NCBI RefSeq assembly: GCF_000002865.3
Contig: NW_001865040.1
Coordinates: 256,888 to 320,887, forward strand
Length of the DNA: 64,000 bases
Source of the DNA: Monosiga brevicollis MX1
Lineage: Eukaryota; Opisthokonta; Choanoflagellata; Craspedida; Salpingoecidae
Reading direction: 5' to 3'
The position numbers and the translations under genes were made by a program. This document shows, piece after piece, positions 21,858 through 33,307 of this stretch (the stretch's first letter is position 1; each line of letters starts with the position of its first letter). The notes beneath the pieces are model-generated. The model had not been told where the DNA came from and did no database searches. It saw nothing but the letters and a program-made list of their open reading frames with translations.

Positions 21858-22387
21858 TCACCCGTGTGGGGCAGCTTGCTTACTTTTTGAGTGTGGACAC
21901 CCTGAGTGAAGTGCTGTGGATTGCCACTTTTTTTTGGGTTGATGCTGCCGCGTCCCATTTGGTCAAGGCGGCCTTTCTCTTCCTTGCTGTTTGAAGTTGT
22001 TCGTCGGTTGACACGTATAATAATATTATTTTTGATAATCCATGATAACTCAGCCTCAAACGTTTTGTCTGTTTGTTTTGCTTGGGTACAATTGTGGGCT
22101 CGATACAACTAGCCAGCAGTCCGTGCACAGAAAATACGATAGCCGGAATTGGCTTGCAAAGATGAAAAGAAAGGAAGAACAAACGAGTTGAGCATCTTGA
22201 ACGTGTGTGTGCGTGCGTTGACATCCCGAACACTCAGAGCCATCCCGAAGGGACAAGAGTGAATGCACGCCACGAACAGATACATGAGAGATACGCTCAT
22301 AGGGACACGCAAAGAGCCGCGGAAGATATCCTTGACTCGGTATTGGTGCCTGCTCGCATTCAAGCGATGCGAGATGGCGGGCTTGAC
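21858..22387. other. Convergent intergenic, kinesin-like / CRIP
   Basis: This holds the 3' flanks of two convergent genes. An AT-rich island at about 22015-22050 (ATAATAATATTATTTTT) stands out in otherwise G+C-rich sequence. No coding signal is supported. Confidence 0.5.
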
Positions 22388-23109
22388 TTAGTTGGACGAC
22401 ATGGTGGAGCTGGCCTTGCCAAAGTCCTTGTGAGACTCGGTTCCACCATGGCCATAGCCACCGGCGCCGAAAAGGGCCTCGTAGCATGGCTTTTGGCAGT
22501 AGGGCTTACCACCGTGCTCCAAAAAGGAGCCGTTGGCCAGAATCTTCTTGCACTTTTCGCATTTCAGGCACATCTGCCAACGAGAGCAAACTAGGTCAGT
22601 ACAAACGCAGACGTCACGTCCTTGGTGGCAAGAGCGGGTCATTCTTGACGCACCTTGTGCCAGTCCTTGCCAAGTGCCGTGTGCTTTTCAGCAAAGTACA
22701 CGCTATGTCACAGGGAAAGGACAAAGGACATAAACAGGGCGTGAGTTGAGCAGACTAAAGCGGGATGGTGCCCATCAGCTGCAACGACTGTTCGGCACGC
22801 CTAGCCACCCATGCCTGTGGCCTCTCGCCAGAGGTTTGAGAGGCCCACTACCCCGATTTTTTCCCGATATCTCATCATCATGACCGCGCCGCGTCATCTT
22901 CTCCAGAATCGAGTCAGAGGGCGGGGGGTGGCACAAACACCAACCTCTTGCCGCACGAGGGGCACTTGGGCGCTTCAGGGACCTGCGGAGAGCCATCGCA
23001 CGATTGACAATGCACATAGAGAAGAGAGCAGCCGTCAGATCTCAGGCCTAAAACCTGAAGCCCTCGTGCTGCTGGAATCAAGAAGACATGTGCGCACCTT
23101 GAAGGGCAT
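22388..23109 (-). CDS. CRIP1: Single LIM-domain cysteine-rich protein (CRIP type)
   Basis: A small protein of about 95 residues made by four exons. It starts MPFK at 23109-23098, continues with [13 protein letters not shown] from the exon near 22966-23000, then [16 protein letters not shown] near 22664-22711, and ends with the exon to 22388. The LIM zinc ligands are the CPSC pair, the His of DWHK, CLKC, the Cys of CKK, and the YCQKPC pair. The C-terminal tail [11 protein letters not shown] matches the Gly-rich tail of animal CRIP proteins. LIM domains mediate protein contacts, often with actin cytoskeleton or nuclear partners. The first coding exon is only 12 bases, so the start depends on the splice site after AAG. 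The predicted protein is slightly longer than human CRIP1 because of a Ser/Lys tail. Confidence 0.88.
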
Positions 23110-23805
23110 GATGTCGGTGTTGGTGTTGGGGGGGGGAGGGGTCGTGATTTGAACAAATCTATCTCATGCACGCAAGCGTACCAGACAATCAGTTAGACGG
23201 CCAAGGCAAAAGGCCACGACAAAATCTTATATCCCTGCACCACAACGCCCACAACAACCAACAACCAACAACCCCCGTTGCTTCCTGCTGCTGCCATCGC
23301 GTCCGTGCTGCCCAAGACGATGCGCGCGCGCGCCACTGAAGCATCGGAACATTGTTGTGGTCTTGCACACACCAGAGGAAAATGCACACACAGCTCGAGC
23401 GACTGGGTTACTAAGTGTCACTCTTACATCGACTCCTCAGGTACATCCGGATGTAAGACTTTTTTTTCCTCTTCCGCCTCGCCTCTTGTGCTTTTCCTTA
23501 TTTCTCTTTCTCAAACCGACCAATTCATTTGTCTCTCTCTCTCTCTCCCTCTCTCTTGACATCTTGCTAGGCGGTTTACAGAGGCGGCAGTCAGGCAGTC
23601 TGGGTATTAGCATGTATGAAAAATTCAAGAGTCGCGCTGATGGACTCGACTGGTCTTGGAAACGGACATCTGAATTGGTTGGTTCACACACCCACACTTA
23701 AAAATTAGAAAGAATTAACTCAAAACCCTCGGAGCGCACCGCATCAAACCCCAAACAGAATATGCATGAGGCGCAACCAGACGACTCCGACATGCTTCAC
23801 TTAAC
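23110..23805. other. Intergenic upstream of CRIP, with palindrome
   Basis: The CRIP promoter side and the 3' flank of the phosphatase gene. It contains the 14-bp palindrome TACATCCGGATGTA at 23442-23455, inside a larger inverted match CTTACATC...GATGTAAG (23423-23458), and a short CT tract at about 23532-23556. No gene is supported. Confidence 0.5.
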
Positions 23806-26800
23806 CTAAGCAGTGCTATCTGTGGCAAAGTCCAGCTCCACCGCAAAGTGCTCGTCGTAAATCTTCCATGTCTTTGGTTTGTGTGGATTGTCCAAGTCCT
23901 GGCGCTCAATCCGCAACCTAAGCGATTGCCCGCCCATTCAGTCAATCGGCCGCTCGTACTCGAGCCCACATCTCCCTTCTCTTTCTTTTAAGCCACAACC
24001 AAGCCAAACACCCCACCCAGGCCCGGCAAAGACGAACCGGTCTTCGGGAACAAAGCCCGTATTGAACCAAAAGTAAAAGGGGCACTTGTCATAGTATGCA
24101 GGCAAATCCTGAACGCCACCAAAACAGCCAGCAACGTGAAACGTCCAAGGCGCCCTGCGTCCTTGGCTGCAATTGAGGGTCAAATTTCCTCTGCCCGTAC
24201 CTCTGAGTAGAACATGGTTTTAACATCCTGTCGAACCGCCGTGCCAGAGCAGGAAAACTCAATGGCGGGGATTGACACGCCACTACGCTCCACGGTGACC
24301 TGAGAACCAGAACAAATGAACCCAAACAAAATTCGCAAACCAACACCAACAGCTCTGCCCAGTGACCTACTTGCTTCGCGTCGCTTGTTTCCAGCACAGT
24401 AGTATCTGGGTTGAGCATTTTAACGCGCAGGCTTCGGATACCATTGGTACCCGAGGGATCCACTGACGCAAAAGGACACCTGGTATAAGTGGCTGATCAC
24501 GATAGGCGCGCAAACCAAGTGGGCCGGTGCATGGTTGTCCCCGCCCTCAACGGAGGGGTTTCACTCACGTCGCAGGGAGCAAACTCGAATGGTCGAGATG
24601 TGCAGGGTCTTTGTGGGTGGAGGAATACGATTGTATTTTTGGATAATGTCCTCCACATAACCCACAAAGCGATACTGGCTGGGAGTCTGTGAGCCCATCG
24701 TGTATCGGTTAGTAATAGGCAAGCCACTCGGCTTGAGCAGCGCTAAATGGGACAACGCGCGGTCGCGCGCCACCCCTCGCAAAAGCTCAAAACAAACCTG
24801 GACGCCTTGGAACATGTTGCCTACACCCTTGTCGGTGCGTCGCTCGGCAAAAAAGTCCAGTGCCTCCTGAGGTCATATGTGATCGGCGACATACATGAAG
24901 AAAGGACATGCGCATTGCTACATTCCCGCGAGCTGCCAAGCTGTTCCGGATACCCTCCTCCCCCCAGACTCACCTGAGCCTGCGTAAACATGCCGCTGTA
25001 GAGCAACCAAGAGCAGATGATTGTGCCTGTCCGACCTTTGCCACCTGGACGCACCAATCATATCAGTTCGTCACCGCTTAGACAAGCACACACCGGGCAC
25101 AGCTGGTGCGCACAGAAGAGCCTACCTTTGCAGTGAATGGCCAGAACACGCTTTTCGTCCTTGCTCAGAAAGTCTTGAAACTCACGACAAATGGAGAATA
25201 TCTCGCTGTTGTTCCCAGACAACCAGAGAGATATCAGGTAGGCCCACGGCGCGCATCCGCAAGCGTGGTCCGTGAGAACAAAAACAAACGCGACGAGTAA
25301 TGCCCCCGAAGCCAAAGCCCTCTTCGGCTTGAATGGCACGCCATCCAATTTTATCACACGGCACTGACTTGAGCGGTGGAACATTGTGATCGTCGATGCG
25401 GCAATTCTTGACCGAGTTGTTGAAAAAGGCGTGGTCGTAATCTCGCTCCGAACAGCAATTGACAATCAGGTAAGCATTCGGAAACTTTGTGTTGAAAAAG
25501 CGCGCCACCTCGGCGATGGGGTTGCGGTAAATGGCTGTGCGTCCCGAGCTTGGAAATGACATGGCAATGACTCGATCTAAAAAGCAGTGACAGCGGTACC
25601 GTGAGGTTGCTCTGTTTTATTCTTGTGTTAGCTTCCTCCTTTCTTGAAGGGCGTGCACCAACGCATGTGAGAGGAGCAAGCATTTGGCCGGCTAGCGCTA
25701 CGGTACGCACCCGTGACAAAGGTCAGATCAAGGTCAAAGCCATCCTGACGATAGCGACGCTTGTTTTGCGAGACCTTTCGTGGCGCCGTTCATGACGACA
25801 TTGGTGAGGGACCGGGGGCGGCGCTTTTTCTGCAAAGCACAGAAGAGGACGCCGATTTAAAAAATAGCATTCAATGTCGAGCTAACGTACCAGCAAACGA
25901 GCAGCACGCTTGAGTTTATTTTGCTCCGAAAGAAGACGCAAGATCAGGAAGATGCGCACGAGTCGTGCCAAGATGATCACTCTAGATACGTCAGCAGGTG
26001 CGCCGAGTTTTAACCCAAAAACAACGAGAGTGATTGCCGGTGACTTGAAACTGGGGCGAGGACAGGGCATGCCTCTGCTGAGTGGAGTGAGACACTTAAT
26101 TGGATACACACCGGCCAGCTTCAAAGGCAAACTCGAAGATAAAGGTCACGAGCACGATGAGAGCATCAAACATCTCCCACGGCAACCGCACAAAATGACG
26201 TGGCCTGCGTCCGACAGAGACCGTCGTCAAAAAGGCGTCATGTGCAGCTACTGCTCAGTTGTCACTTTCGCACACATCCCACGACCGGCTGACATACCCA
26301 ATAGCATAGATGCGCGCACAGAGCTCGATCATAAAGTAGACCACAATGATGGTAGACACCACATCATAGGCCTGCCGTGCGCGCGAAGCAGGGGATGAGG
26401 GTGGCAATGGAAGGAACAAGATCACAAGCTCGATGTAAGTACACGCACGATGGGATCCTTGTGGTGACTGTTGAATTTCCAGTGCGCGTTGGAAAGGCGA
26501 ACGAAAACCAAGATGACGTCGATCAACACCAACAGCAATCCAAAGAGCCGCGTGTAGATATTGTCGACTACTCGATGGACCCACCACCGAAAGAGACTAC
26601 CACCAATGCACAAGTCGCGAGCCCCGCCAAGCCAGGTGAGGCAACACAGATCAAGGAGATGCGAGATACTCAGCAGACGGCAAGAACACGGGACGTACGG
26701 TTCGCCACCGGCCGGCTTTTCGGCCCGGTTTTGGTGGGAAAGGCTCTTGTCGAAGGAGACGCCATTTTCTAGTTCAACTTCGACCAAAGCATCGGTAAAG

Positions 26801-26937
26801 TCCTCATCCTCCATCGCGAGGGAGAGCTCACGGGGAGAGGAGAAATCAGATGCGCGTTGGGATCCTAGGGTTGTGGAGCACTGCTCGTTGCTGCCAATGA
26901 GGGGCTGCCTGAGCTGCTGAATGACAGACTTGCCCAT
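23806..26937 (-). CDS. TPTE: Voltage-sensing phosphoinositide phosphatase (VSP/TPTE family)
   Basis: A multi-exon gene with an N-terminal voltage sensor and C-terminal PTEN-like phosphatase and C2. S1 (RLFGLLLVLIDVILVFV), S2 (STIIVVYFMIELCARIYAIG), S3 (EMFDALIVLVTFIFEFAFEA) and S4 (GRVIILARLVRIFLILRLL) lead to the linker VSQNKRRYRQDGFDLDLTFV, as in PTEN/VSP. The phosphatase reads RVIAMSFPSSGRTAIYRNPI, CCSERDYDHAFFNNSV and IDDHNVPPL, with the active loop HCKGGKGRTGT. The Cys and Arg are intact, and the second Gly after CK is the VSP form (PTEN has Ala). The C2 tail keeps LPAYYDKCPFYFWFNTGFV and WKIYDEHFAVELDF. It should couple membrane voltage to PIP turnover. S4 arginines lie at positions 1, 7, 10 and 16 of the segment, with Leu at 13 where a regular series would place Arg. 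The intron inside the active loop falls after AAAG. Confidence 0.93.
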
Positions 26938-27438
26938 GAGCCTCCTTGACCTAGCTCGACCTAGGCCTACGATCTCGATTCAAGACCGAGCAGGCTCTTT
27001 GATGTCCCAACGACAAGATGAATGCCACGTGAACCGACGGACCAGGCGCCAAACAAGCCCGAGACTGAGAAGCAACACGAGCCTATCGTGTCCCCCGACA
27101 ATTGATGAACACCGAAGGCGCTCCTGGTGACCCACAGGACGCGCCGGCAAGCCGAGGTGAAACCTTCAACGTCTGAAACTTACCTCAATCCCCCAAAAAA
27201 AAGGCGATCTCAGACAAAAAATTTCAAAAAAAAAAAAAAAAAAAAAAAGTGGACAACGACAATTTGATGAACCCTGCTTTGTGGCCTCGCTACTGTATGG
27301 GTACAAAGAGGCTGTAGCATGATTGAACTGGCTGAAAGAGCTGCGGCTGAATATGGATGTCAATTCTATATTGAGCAAGCCGGAAGCCGGGAGCCGATTT
27401 TCAATTTGACATGACGCTCCTGGCCTGCCTTGATCGGA
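26938..27438. other. Spacer between amidohydrolase end and phosphatase start
   Basis: The phosphatase promoter region on the minus strand. An A tract at about 27227-27248 is the main feature. Open frames here have no recognisable features. Confidence 0.5.
27227..27248. repeat. A homopolymer tract
   Basis: A run of about 22 A residues in the spacer upstream of the phosphatase gene. Confidence 0.85.
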
Positions 27439-29237
27439 TCATAGGCGATATGCGCGGCGAGCCGTTTCAGACAGCAGTTGACGCTGAGCAGCCTCGTCGT
27501 ACCGAGCCAGCAACCGCGAGAAACCAGCCTAGCCCGCCCGCACAACAGCAAAATGATGCAAGGGCGAGAGTTACACCACCTACACACCAACGCACAGGAG
27601 TCGCGCTGGGCACCAAGGCCGGGCCATGTCGCAGACATACCCAGAGTTGCGCTGGTTGAACATTGAATTCAGCTTTATCCACGGGGTAATTAGAGGCCAG
27701 CATGCAGCTATGACACGGCAAATGCGCAGCGGCTGAGTTGCATACGCTCACAGGGCCGTCTGGCACAACAACGTACTCACCGGTCTGTGCCAAAAAGTGC
27801 AATGACTTCATGCACGAGGTCATCCACCGTAGCATCAGATCCCTCGTGCCAGTTGGACTCGGTATACGCCAGCATGCTCAGCTTGACATAGACATGTGGG
27901 CCCGCAGCAGCTAGCAGGTGCATGCCCGCGCGCCAATTGGCCAGGGCCTAGGAAATAGCAAGTCGGAGAGTCATCCCTCTCGTTGGCGTTGGAGGGCCGG
28001 AACGAAGCATTGCAGCAAGAAAAAAAACACACACCTCAGTTCGCTGCGCTGAGCCTTCAACGTTGAGCTTGAGTGTGCCCAGGTGGTCAACGATCATGGG
28101 CACTTCAGGATGCTAGAAGAAGAGAGCCAAAGGAAGAGACCGTATGACAAGGAGATGAGCGCACTCGATGGGCGTATGATGCGGAAGAGCAGACACTCAA
28201 CAGGAATAGCAACTGAAGAGGCAGCGCTGACCTTGGCGGCTAGGGCAGCAGCACGCTCCAACTGATGCGGATTGGCTTGCAGATCAAAGCTATCCATGGA
28301 TCCTTACCTGAGATCTGCCATGGTGGTGACAGCAGCACTCAGGAGGACAGCGTACCTGAGTTTGTGCTTGGCAAGTTCGGCGTAGCCCCGGGCAAACTCG
28401 GTGCTAGTCAAGTGCTCGTCATGCTCCACTTTGGGCCAGCTTGGATTGTGATTGAGGATCATGCGGATACCGCGCATATACTGTCATTTTCAGCCACCCG
28501 ATGAGAGTGGTTGCGACCGCCTTGTGCAACTGCACGAGTGTCCGTCCCAAGAAGTGTACCTTGCCGCGGTTTCCCTCCATCATGGAAGCGACCAGCGCCG
28601 GTGCTTGAGCATCGGCCAGGTTGGCATAACCCACAATCCCCTAAAGATGAGACGAGGCCAGACGCAGTGGTTAGGAAGAGCAAGGCTCGGGACCGGCCGT
28701 GTGTTGCAGCAGTGTACGCACGAGGGGTATGTCCGCCTGCTCAGCCAACTGCACAACATAGTCGACTTCACCTAAGAGGATCATCTCAAGCACAGCACCA
28801 TTGGGATGGTACGGAGGTCGGGTAAGCACGAATCGACCAGCTGCGCTGGGGGGGTTGGCAGTGGGGCGTGGACGCACGCAGAGCATCGTCAGCAATGGCT
28901 TCGATGTGAATGGCTCCTGTCAACTTCATGCCGTAGGGATCGACATCGGCTCGCAAATCCTGCGGTACAAGCGTGGCCGGATATCATCAATGCCGATCAT
29001 CGCCCTGCCATCACGGCCCCGGTGGTCCTGATCAAGTGGGCCGAGCGTACCGCGACGCCATAGACGGGACAGGCTGCCGCGACAGCTCCCAGAGTCACGG
29101 GTGAGTGGACGGGATCAGTGCCTGTGATGTTCCAGAAGTGCACATGTGGATCCACAAACTATGTGCGCACGATTCGTGAACAGCCGAGTCATCCAAACAA
29201 AAGAGAGGGCTGCAATCGCCCATGGTCCCACCTCCAT
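27439..29237 (-). CDS. TIM-barrel amidohydrolase (amidohydrolase_2 / COG3618-like)
   Basis: A multi-exon gene. The N-terminal metal motif is FVDPHVHFWNITG (H-x-H); then DLRADVDPYGMKLTGAIHIE, VDYVVQLAEQADIP, GIVGYANLADAQAPALVASM, YMRGIRMILNHNPSWPKVEH, SFDLQANPHQLERAAALAAK, HPEVPMIVDHLGTL (central metal His and catalytic-side residues), VYVKLSMLAY, RCMLASNYPVDKAEF and the end LLSETARRAYRL. This order is the predicted metal-dependent hydrolase family that includes fungal and bacterial lactone or amide hydrolases; substrate unknown. Most exons are 60-150 bases. The start is uncertain: ATG 29237 gives only Met-Glu in exon 1 (29237-29232), and an upstream exon may add residues. No transit peptide was seen. 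Tandem with the phosphatase gene, with no shared function apparent. Confidence 0.85.
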
Positions 29238-30614
29238 GACGGCGTTGAAAGCCGAGCCCTAAAAGCAACAGGCGACCCTTTCGATGAAAAAAAAAAGGAG
29301 GCCCTCTGACCTTGGCCACGGCAACGACATGAGCAACGCATCATCTCAAGCCAGTGGCAGGGACGATCCTGAGGGCAGCATGCTCGAAAGACTTCACTTT
29401 TGCAACCATGCCCCCCTCCGCCCCAAAGTGTTCTTATGCCGAAGCATAACAACAAGATCATCATGCCCAAGGCCAGCAACAAAGCCAACACCTCGTCCGT
29501 CCGGCCAGATCACCCTCTCCACCCCAAGTCATCGAGGACCCCCTCGCCCACAGCCCCAACTCGACAAGCGACTCACTTGGAATGCAGCGAAGCTCGCACG
29601 TATCAAAGAAAACGTTGACAAGTGTGGAAAATCGTGCATACATGTATAACCAATAACCCTTATTCCGCGTTGGTCTTGACGCTACACGTATATATTTTCT
29701 GACAATCGTGTATCACCAAAGGCCAATGTATGTGTGGTGCGAGCCGAGAGAACGATGTTGGGGGCGACGAGGTTATTTCTCACAAATTGGGCTTGGTACG
29801 TCCCCACCCCCCCCTTGATGGCTGTTGGTCTCTTGGTCCCCGTCGCACCTCTTTGACCACACTCACACACACTCACACGTCTGCAGCAGGGGCGCGCGCT
29901 TCTCTTGACTTGCGCCGTCGTGCTGAGACCCGGCTTTGCTCTGGTGTTGCTAGCGACGCCGAACGGCCATTGGATTTGCTTGGTTTGCGGGACGTGGCCT
30001 CCTTGTCATCAGCTCACACAAGAAAGGGCTTCACCGCCGTTGCTGCCGCCATCTTTGAAGTGAGTGTCGGACGTGTACGCTTCCGCATCGCAACCGGCAA
30101 CACTGCATCGCAGGCGCCGCAGACCTGAAACCATCCGCCCGGCTCGGCATCAGCGCGGTGCTCATCGAACTGCGTTCATCAGGAACATAGTTCCACAAGG
30201 TCAAGCACCGTTCTTGGACATTGCAGACCCGACTGGCCTTTGAGCTGGCAACCCGTTCATCAAGCTGCAGGCACTGCGCCCGTCACCAAGCCTATCTGCC
30301 CATGGTTCACACCATCTCCTTCACTTTCTCACCATCTACATTTGAGCTCTCCTATCCTCTTCTCAGCAGGATTGATATTGAAGTTCCGCTGCTTGACTTG
30401 AGCCTGTTCCTGCTCGCTTCCACAACCGCTGAGCATGTCTTCTGTTTGAGCTCTTGTTGCTTGGTGTACGCCATCCTCTTGCGCCCTTCCGGCCTGTATT
30501 GCCCGAGAATCAACAAGCCCCTGGCTCTTGCTTGCCTGCGCTCTGATGAGCTGAAGACTTTCACTCTGTTGACAATTGCGCGCAACGCCTGAGGCCTGAT
30601 CAACAGCTCCCGTC
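29238..30614. other. Intergenic, one possible unassigned exon
   Basis: This is the divergent gap before the gene at 30615. Plus-strand 29886-30060 encodes a hydrophilic stretch (LDLRRRAETRLCSG to RKGFTAVAAAIFE) that ends at a good GTGAGT donor, so it might be a real exon of an N-terminal extension or a small gene. Nothing downstream joins convincingly. The 30221-30592 frame is hydrophobic without a domain. Confidence 0.35.
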
Positions 30615-32492
30615 ATGACTGAGTCGGCCGTGCCCTCGCACTCGGCGTCGCCCCTCGCTTCAGCCAATGCGAGCAACGGCGAAAAGCCTCGCATGCGCGC
30701 GGTCCAGCTCATGCGCCGGCTACCCGCGCCACCGCCCACCACGCCGCCCCAACGAGGCCGACGCCGCTTGCCGTCAACCCCGCCCCGCTCGCCCCGCCTG
30801 TCTTTGGCTAATTCTTTCGGTGTGGATGATGAGGAAGCTGCCACCGTCTCCAGTCGTGCCTCCTTCGACTCGCAATGGTCTTCCCCCCTGGCAGCACGAG
30901 CCTCTCTCCCCTACGCCGGCTCGGTCGGCACGGTCGAGGATGAAGTTTTTGACGACCCCCTCAATCAAAGCCTCAGCCTCAGCCTTAGCTTTAGCGCAGA
31001 CCAAGCTGCAGCACTGAGCCCGTTATCCAATCTTGGGGCACAGGCCAGCTTGCCTTCCAGTCTAGAGGTTGGGCCGACTTTGCCAACTTTGGATCCAACT
31101 GTGCCTGTGGCGTTGTCGCCTCGGACCAAGCTCGCCGATGCACAGGACAGCCACAAAAACAGTGCTCACAAGAGCCGCTGGGGTAGCAACTTGGCGCACC
31201 CACCCGCCCACGTGGACAGCCCGCTGGCACACAGCCCCTCACGATCAAACACCGATGCCCCTGATAAGCGGCAATCCGTCATTTCTGCACAGGAGCTACG
31301 AGAGGCCCTCGAGGCCATCATTCAGCCTGCTGGCGAAGATGCCTCCACCGATCTGAACGACGCACTGCAAGAAAGCCGCCGTCTGGCCATCTCGAGCAAG
31401 AACAACAACGATTCCGAGACACCATCCGCACTCAGCTCAGGGGCAGCCTTTCACATTCACTCGGCTCAGTATAGTACGCCCCCACCAGATTGCGGGCCCC
31501 GAACACCGCGCTTTGCCGCCCATGCGGTTGGCATCAAGCGCACCAAGCTCGGACGTCGCCCCGTGTTCAAGCCTCGCGCGCTGCGCGATCCGCTCTTGGA
31601 CGGCCTGCCGGAGGAAGGCACCTTCTTGCGCTCCGTGATCGCACCTGCGGGTTCCGTGCAGACAGCTGAATCCAACCGTGGCTCTTCGCTGAGTGACCAC
31701 GTCCACGCACGCTTGCAGGAAATCCGCAACCTCCAATGGCGCAACATTCGAGAGGAAGGCTGGGGCTGGCGCAAAAAACTGGCCAAAAAGGCGCTTCAGT
31801 CCAATACTGGCCTTGGTCACGTGGGTCGAGATGAGGATGAAGATGCTCAGGACAACAGCAGCGTCACCACGCGAGAACAGAAGCGCACTCGCCCCTCACG
31901 ACTGAGTCGAAGCTGCGCCGCGGAAGTCCGAAAGCAACCCATCATGGCCTACCAGAACCTTTTTGGCAACCGTGATAGCCAGCACTTTCAACTTCGTCGT
32001 AATCTTTTCATGGACGAACCTGCTGCTGAAGCTGAGCCCAGTTCTGCCAGCATGCCAATGGATCCGCCTCAAAAAGTCACCGGCTTTCAATCGCACTTGA
32101 CCTTTGATGCCCCAACGCGCCCAACCATACTGGCCCCCGTTGAAGATGAGGAGGAGGACGACGATGAGATTGATCTCAGCCTGGCCACCAGCAGCGACTT
32201 TTTGAGCTCTATGGTCCCACGAGCCACGGTCCGCCCTCGGGAGCGAGGCAGCCTTCGCTCACGCGACTTGCTGGGCAGCTCCTTGCAGGCATCCCAACTC
32301 AAAACCAGCTCGCCATCCACTTCGCGGGAGAACCAACAACAGTCGAATCACAAACCCTCGCCATTTTTTCGCGTCAAATCGGCATCGCCCCGCAACGGGG
32401 GCCTGGAATGGCTCGGTGACTCGCGCGGTCGTTGGGAGACAAGTCCCAAGCATGTGGCGCTTGAGCGCGCCGTCAACCAAGCCCTTTACTGA
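30615..32492 (+). CDS. Large disordered hypothetical protein
   Basis: A 625-residue intronless frame with an ATG start and Ser/Pro/Arg-rich composition. It is rich in SP and TP dipeptides (PSTPPRSPRLSLA, SPRTKLA), likely kinase sites, and has acidic clusters (EDEEEDDDEIDLSL, DEDEDAQD). A short helical Trp/Arg/Lys patch, NLQWRNIREEGWGWRKKLAKK near residue 375, is the only segment that looks structured and could be a binding helix. There is no signal peptide, transmembrane segment or known domain. Codon use resembles the neighbouring real genes and the frame is long, so the gene is probably real, but I do not recognise it. A nuclear or cytoskeletal regulatory scaffold is possible; no function is assigned. 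Confidence 0.75.
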   Translation: MTESAVPSHSASPLASANASNGEKPRMRAVQLMRRLPAPPPTTPPQRGRRRLPSTPPRSPRLSLANSFGVDDEEAATVSSRASFDSQWSSPLAARASLPYAGSVGTVEDEVFDDPLNQSLSLSLSFSADQAAALSPLSNLGAQASLPSSLEVGPTLPTLDPTVPVALSPRTKLADAQDSHKNSAHKSRWGSNLAHPPAHVDSPLAHSPSRSNTDAPDKRQSVISAQELREALEAIIQPAGEDASTDLNDALQESRRLAISSKNNNDSETPSALSSGAAFHIHSAQYSTPPPDCGPRTPRFAAHAVGIKRTKLGRRPVFKPRALRDPLLDGLPEEGTFLRSVIAPAGSVQTAESNRGSSLSDHVHARLQEIRNLQWRNIREEGWGWRKKLAKKALQSNTGLGHVGRDEDEDAQDNSSVTTREQKRTRPSRLSRSCAAEVRKQPIMAYQNLFGNRDSQHFQLRRNLFMDEPAAEAEPSSASMPMDPPQKVTGFQSHLTFDAPTRPTILAPVEDEEEDDDEIDLSLATSSDFLSSMVPRATVRPRERGSLRSRDLLGSSLQASQLKTSSPSTSRENQQQSNHKPSPFFRVKSASPRNGGLEWLGDSRGRWETSPKHVALERAVNQALY

Positions 32493-33307
32493 ACTTTTGA
32501 CCAATTATCAGATCTAGCCTGTTTCCATTCGCGCACAGGACCCACGGAAGCTCTTTGTACAAACCTGTGACAATGTCATTTTGTCTGTAGAAGATTTTTG
32601 GGCCCCCACTGGGCCAAACAAGCGGCTGGGCCGCCCGGAGTTCCCTTTCTGTTAATTCAACCTCGATTTTCTTTATTTTTTTTTCTTTTTTTTCTTTGTT
32701 GCTCCTTGTTGCACATGAAAGCGAACCCAACGGCTTCTTAATCCTCTAATCCAGTGTTTAGCGGTTCATGAAGTCGAAGAGAGATTCGGGTGTGCTAAAA
32801 CTCCCCTTGTCTCAACCCTTGGTTAACGCCATACAAAGAAAACGTCCCTTTTTATTATTTTGACAACTTCGGCTCTTGTCGAAGTGAACTTGCTGTGCAA
32901 CGACATTTGACTGTTGCTTCCCCGCCTTCTTCTGCAGTGCAGTCAATAATATTGCTATTGTTGTGCACGAAGGCACGAAGGCATCAGCTTCGCTGCTCGT
33001 CGAGGAGATAACTTGACAGGAGCACATGAACACTTGTTAAGGAACTACACATAAAGCACAATCAATTTTGATTTCAAAGATGTCTCTCTGTTGAACAGCA
33101 GGAGTGGCACACGTTCGTCACAGAACGTTTGCGCTGCCTGATTGACTTTTCTGAGCCCTCGAGGTCATCAACTTGAGCGAAGAAAACGGGGGAGTTTGCC
33201 TCCATCCTCTCAGCGCCAGATGGGTATGATGCGAGCGACGGTTCCACAAGTCAAAGAGGGGCGCTCTCGCTGAAAGCTCAATCAGATGGCTGGACAAACA
33301 CGTTGGT
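32493..33307. other. Convergent intergenic region
   Basis: The 3' flanks of the disordered gene (plus) and U1-70K (minus). It is T-rich around 32670-32700 and otherwise unremarkable. Nothing coding is supported. Confidence 0.5.
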
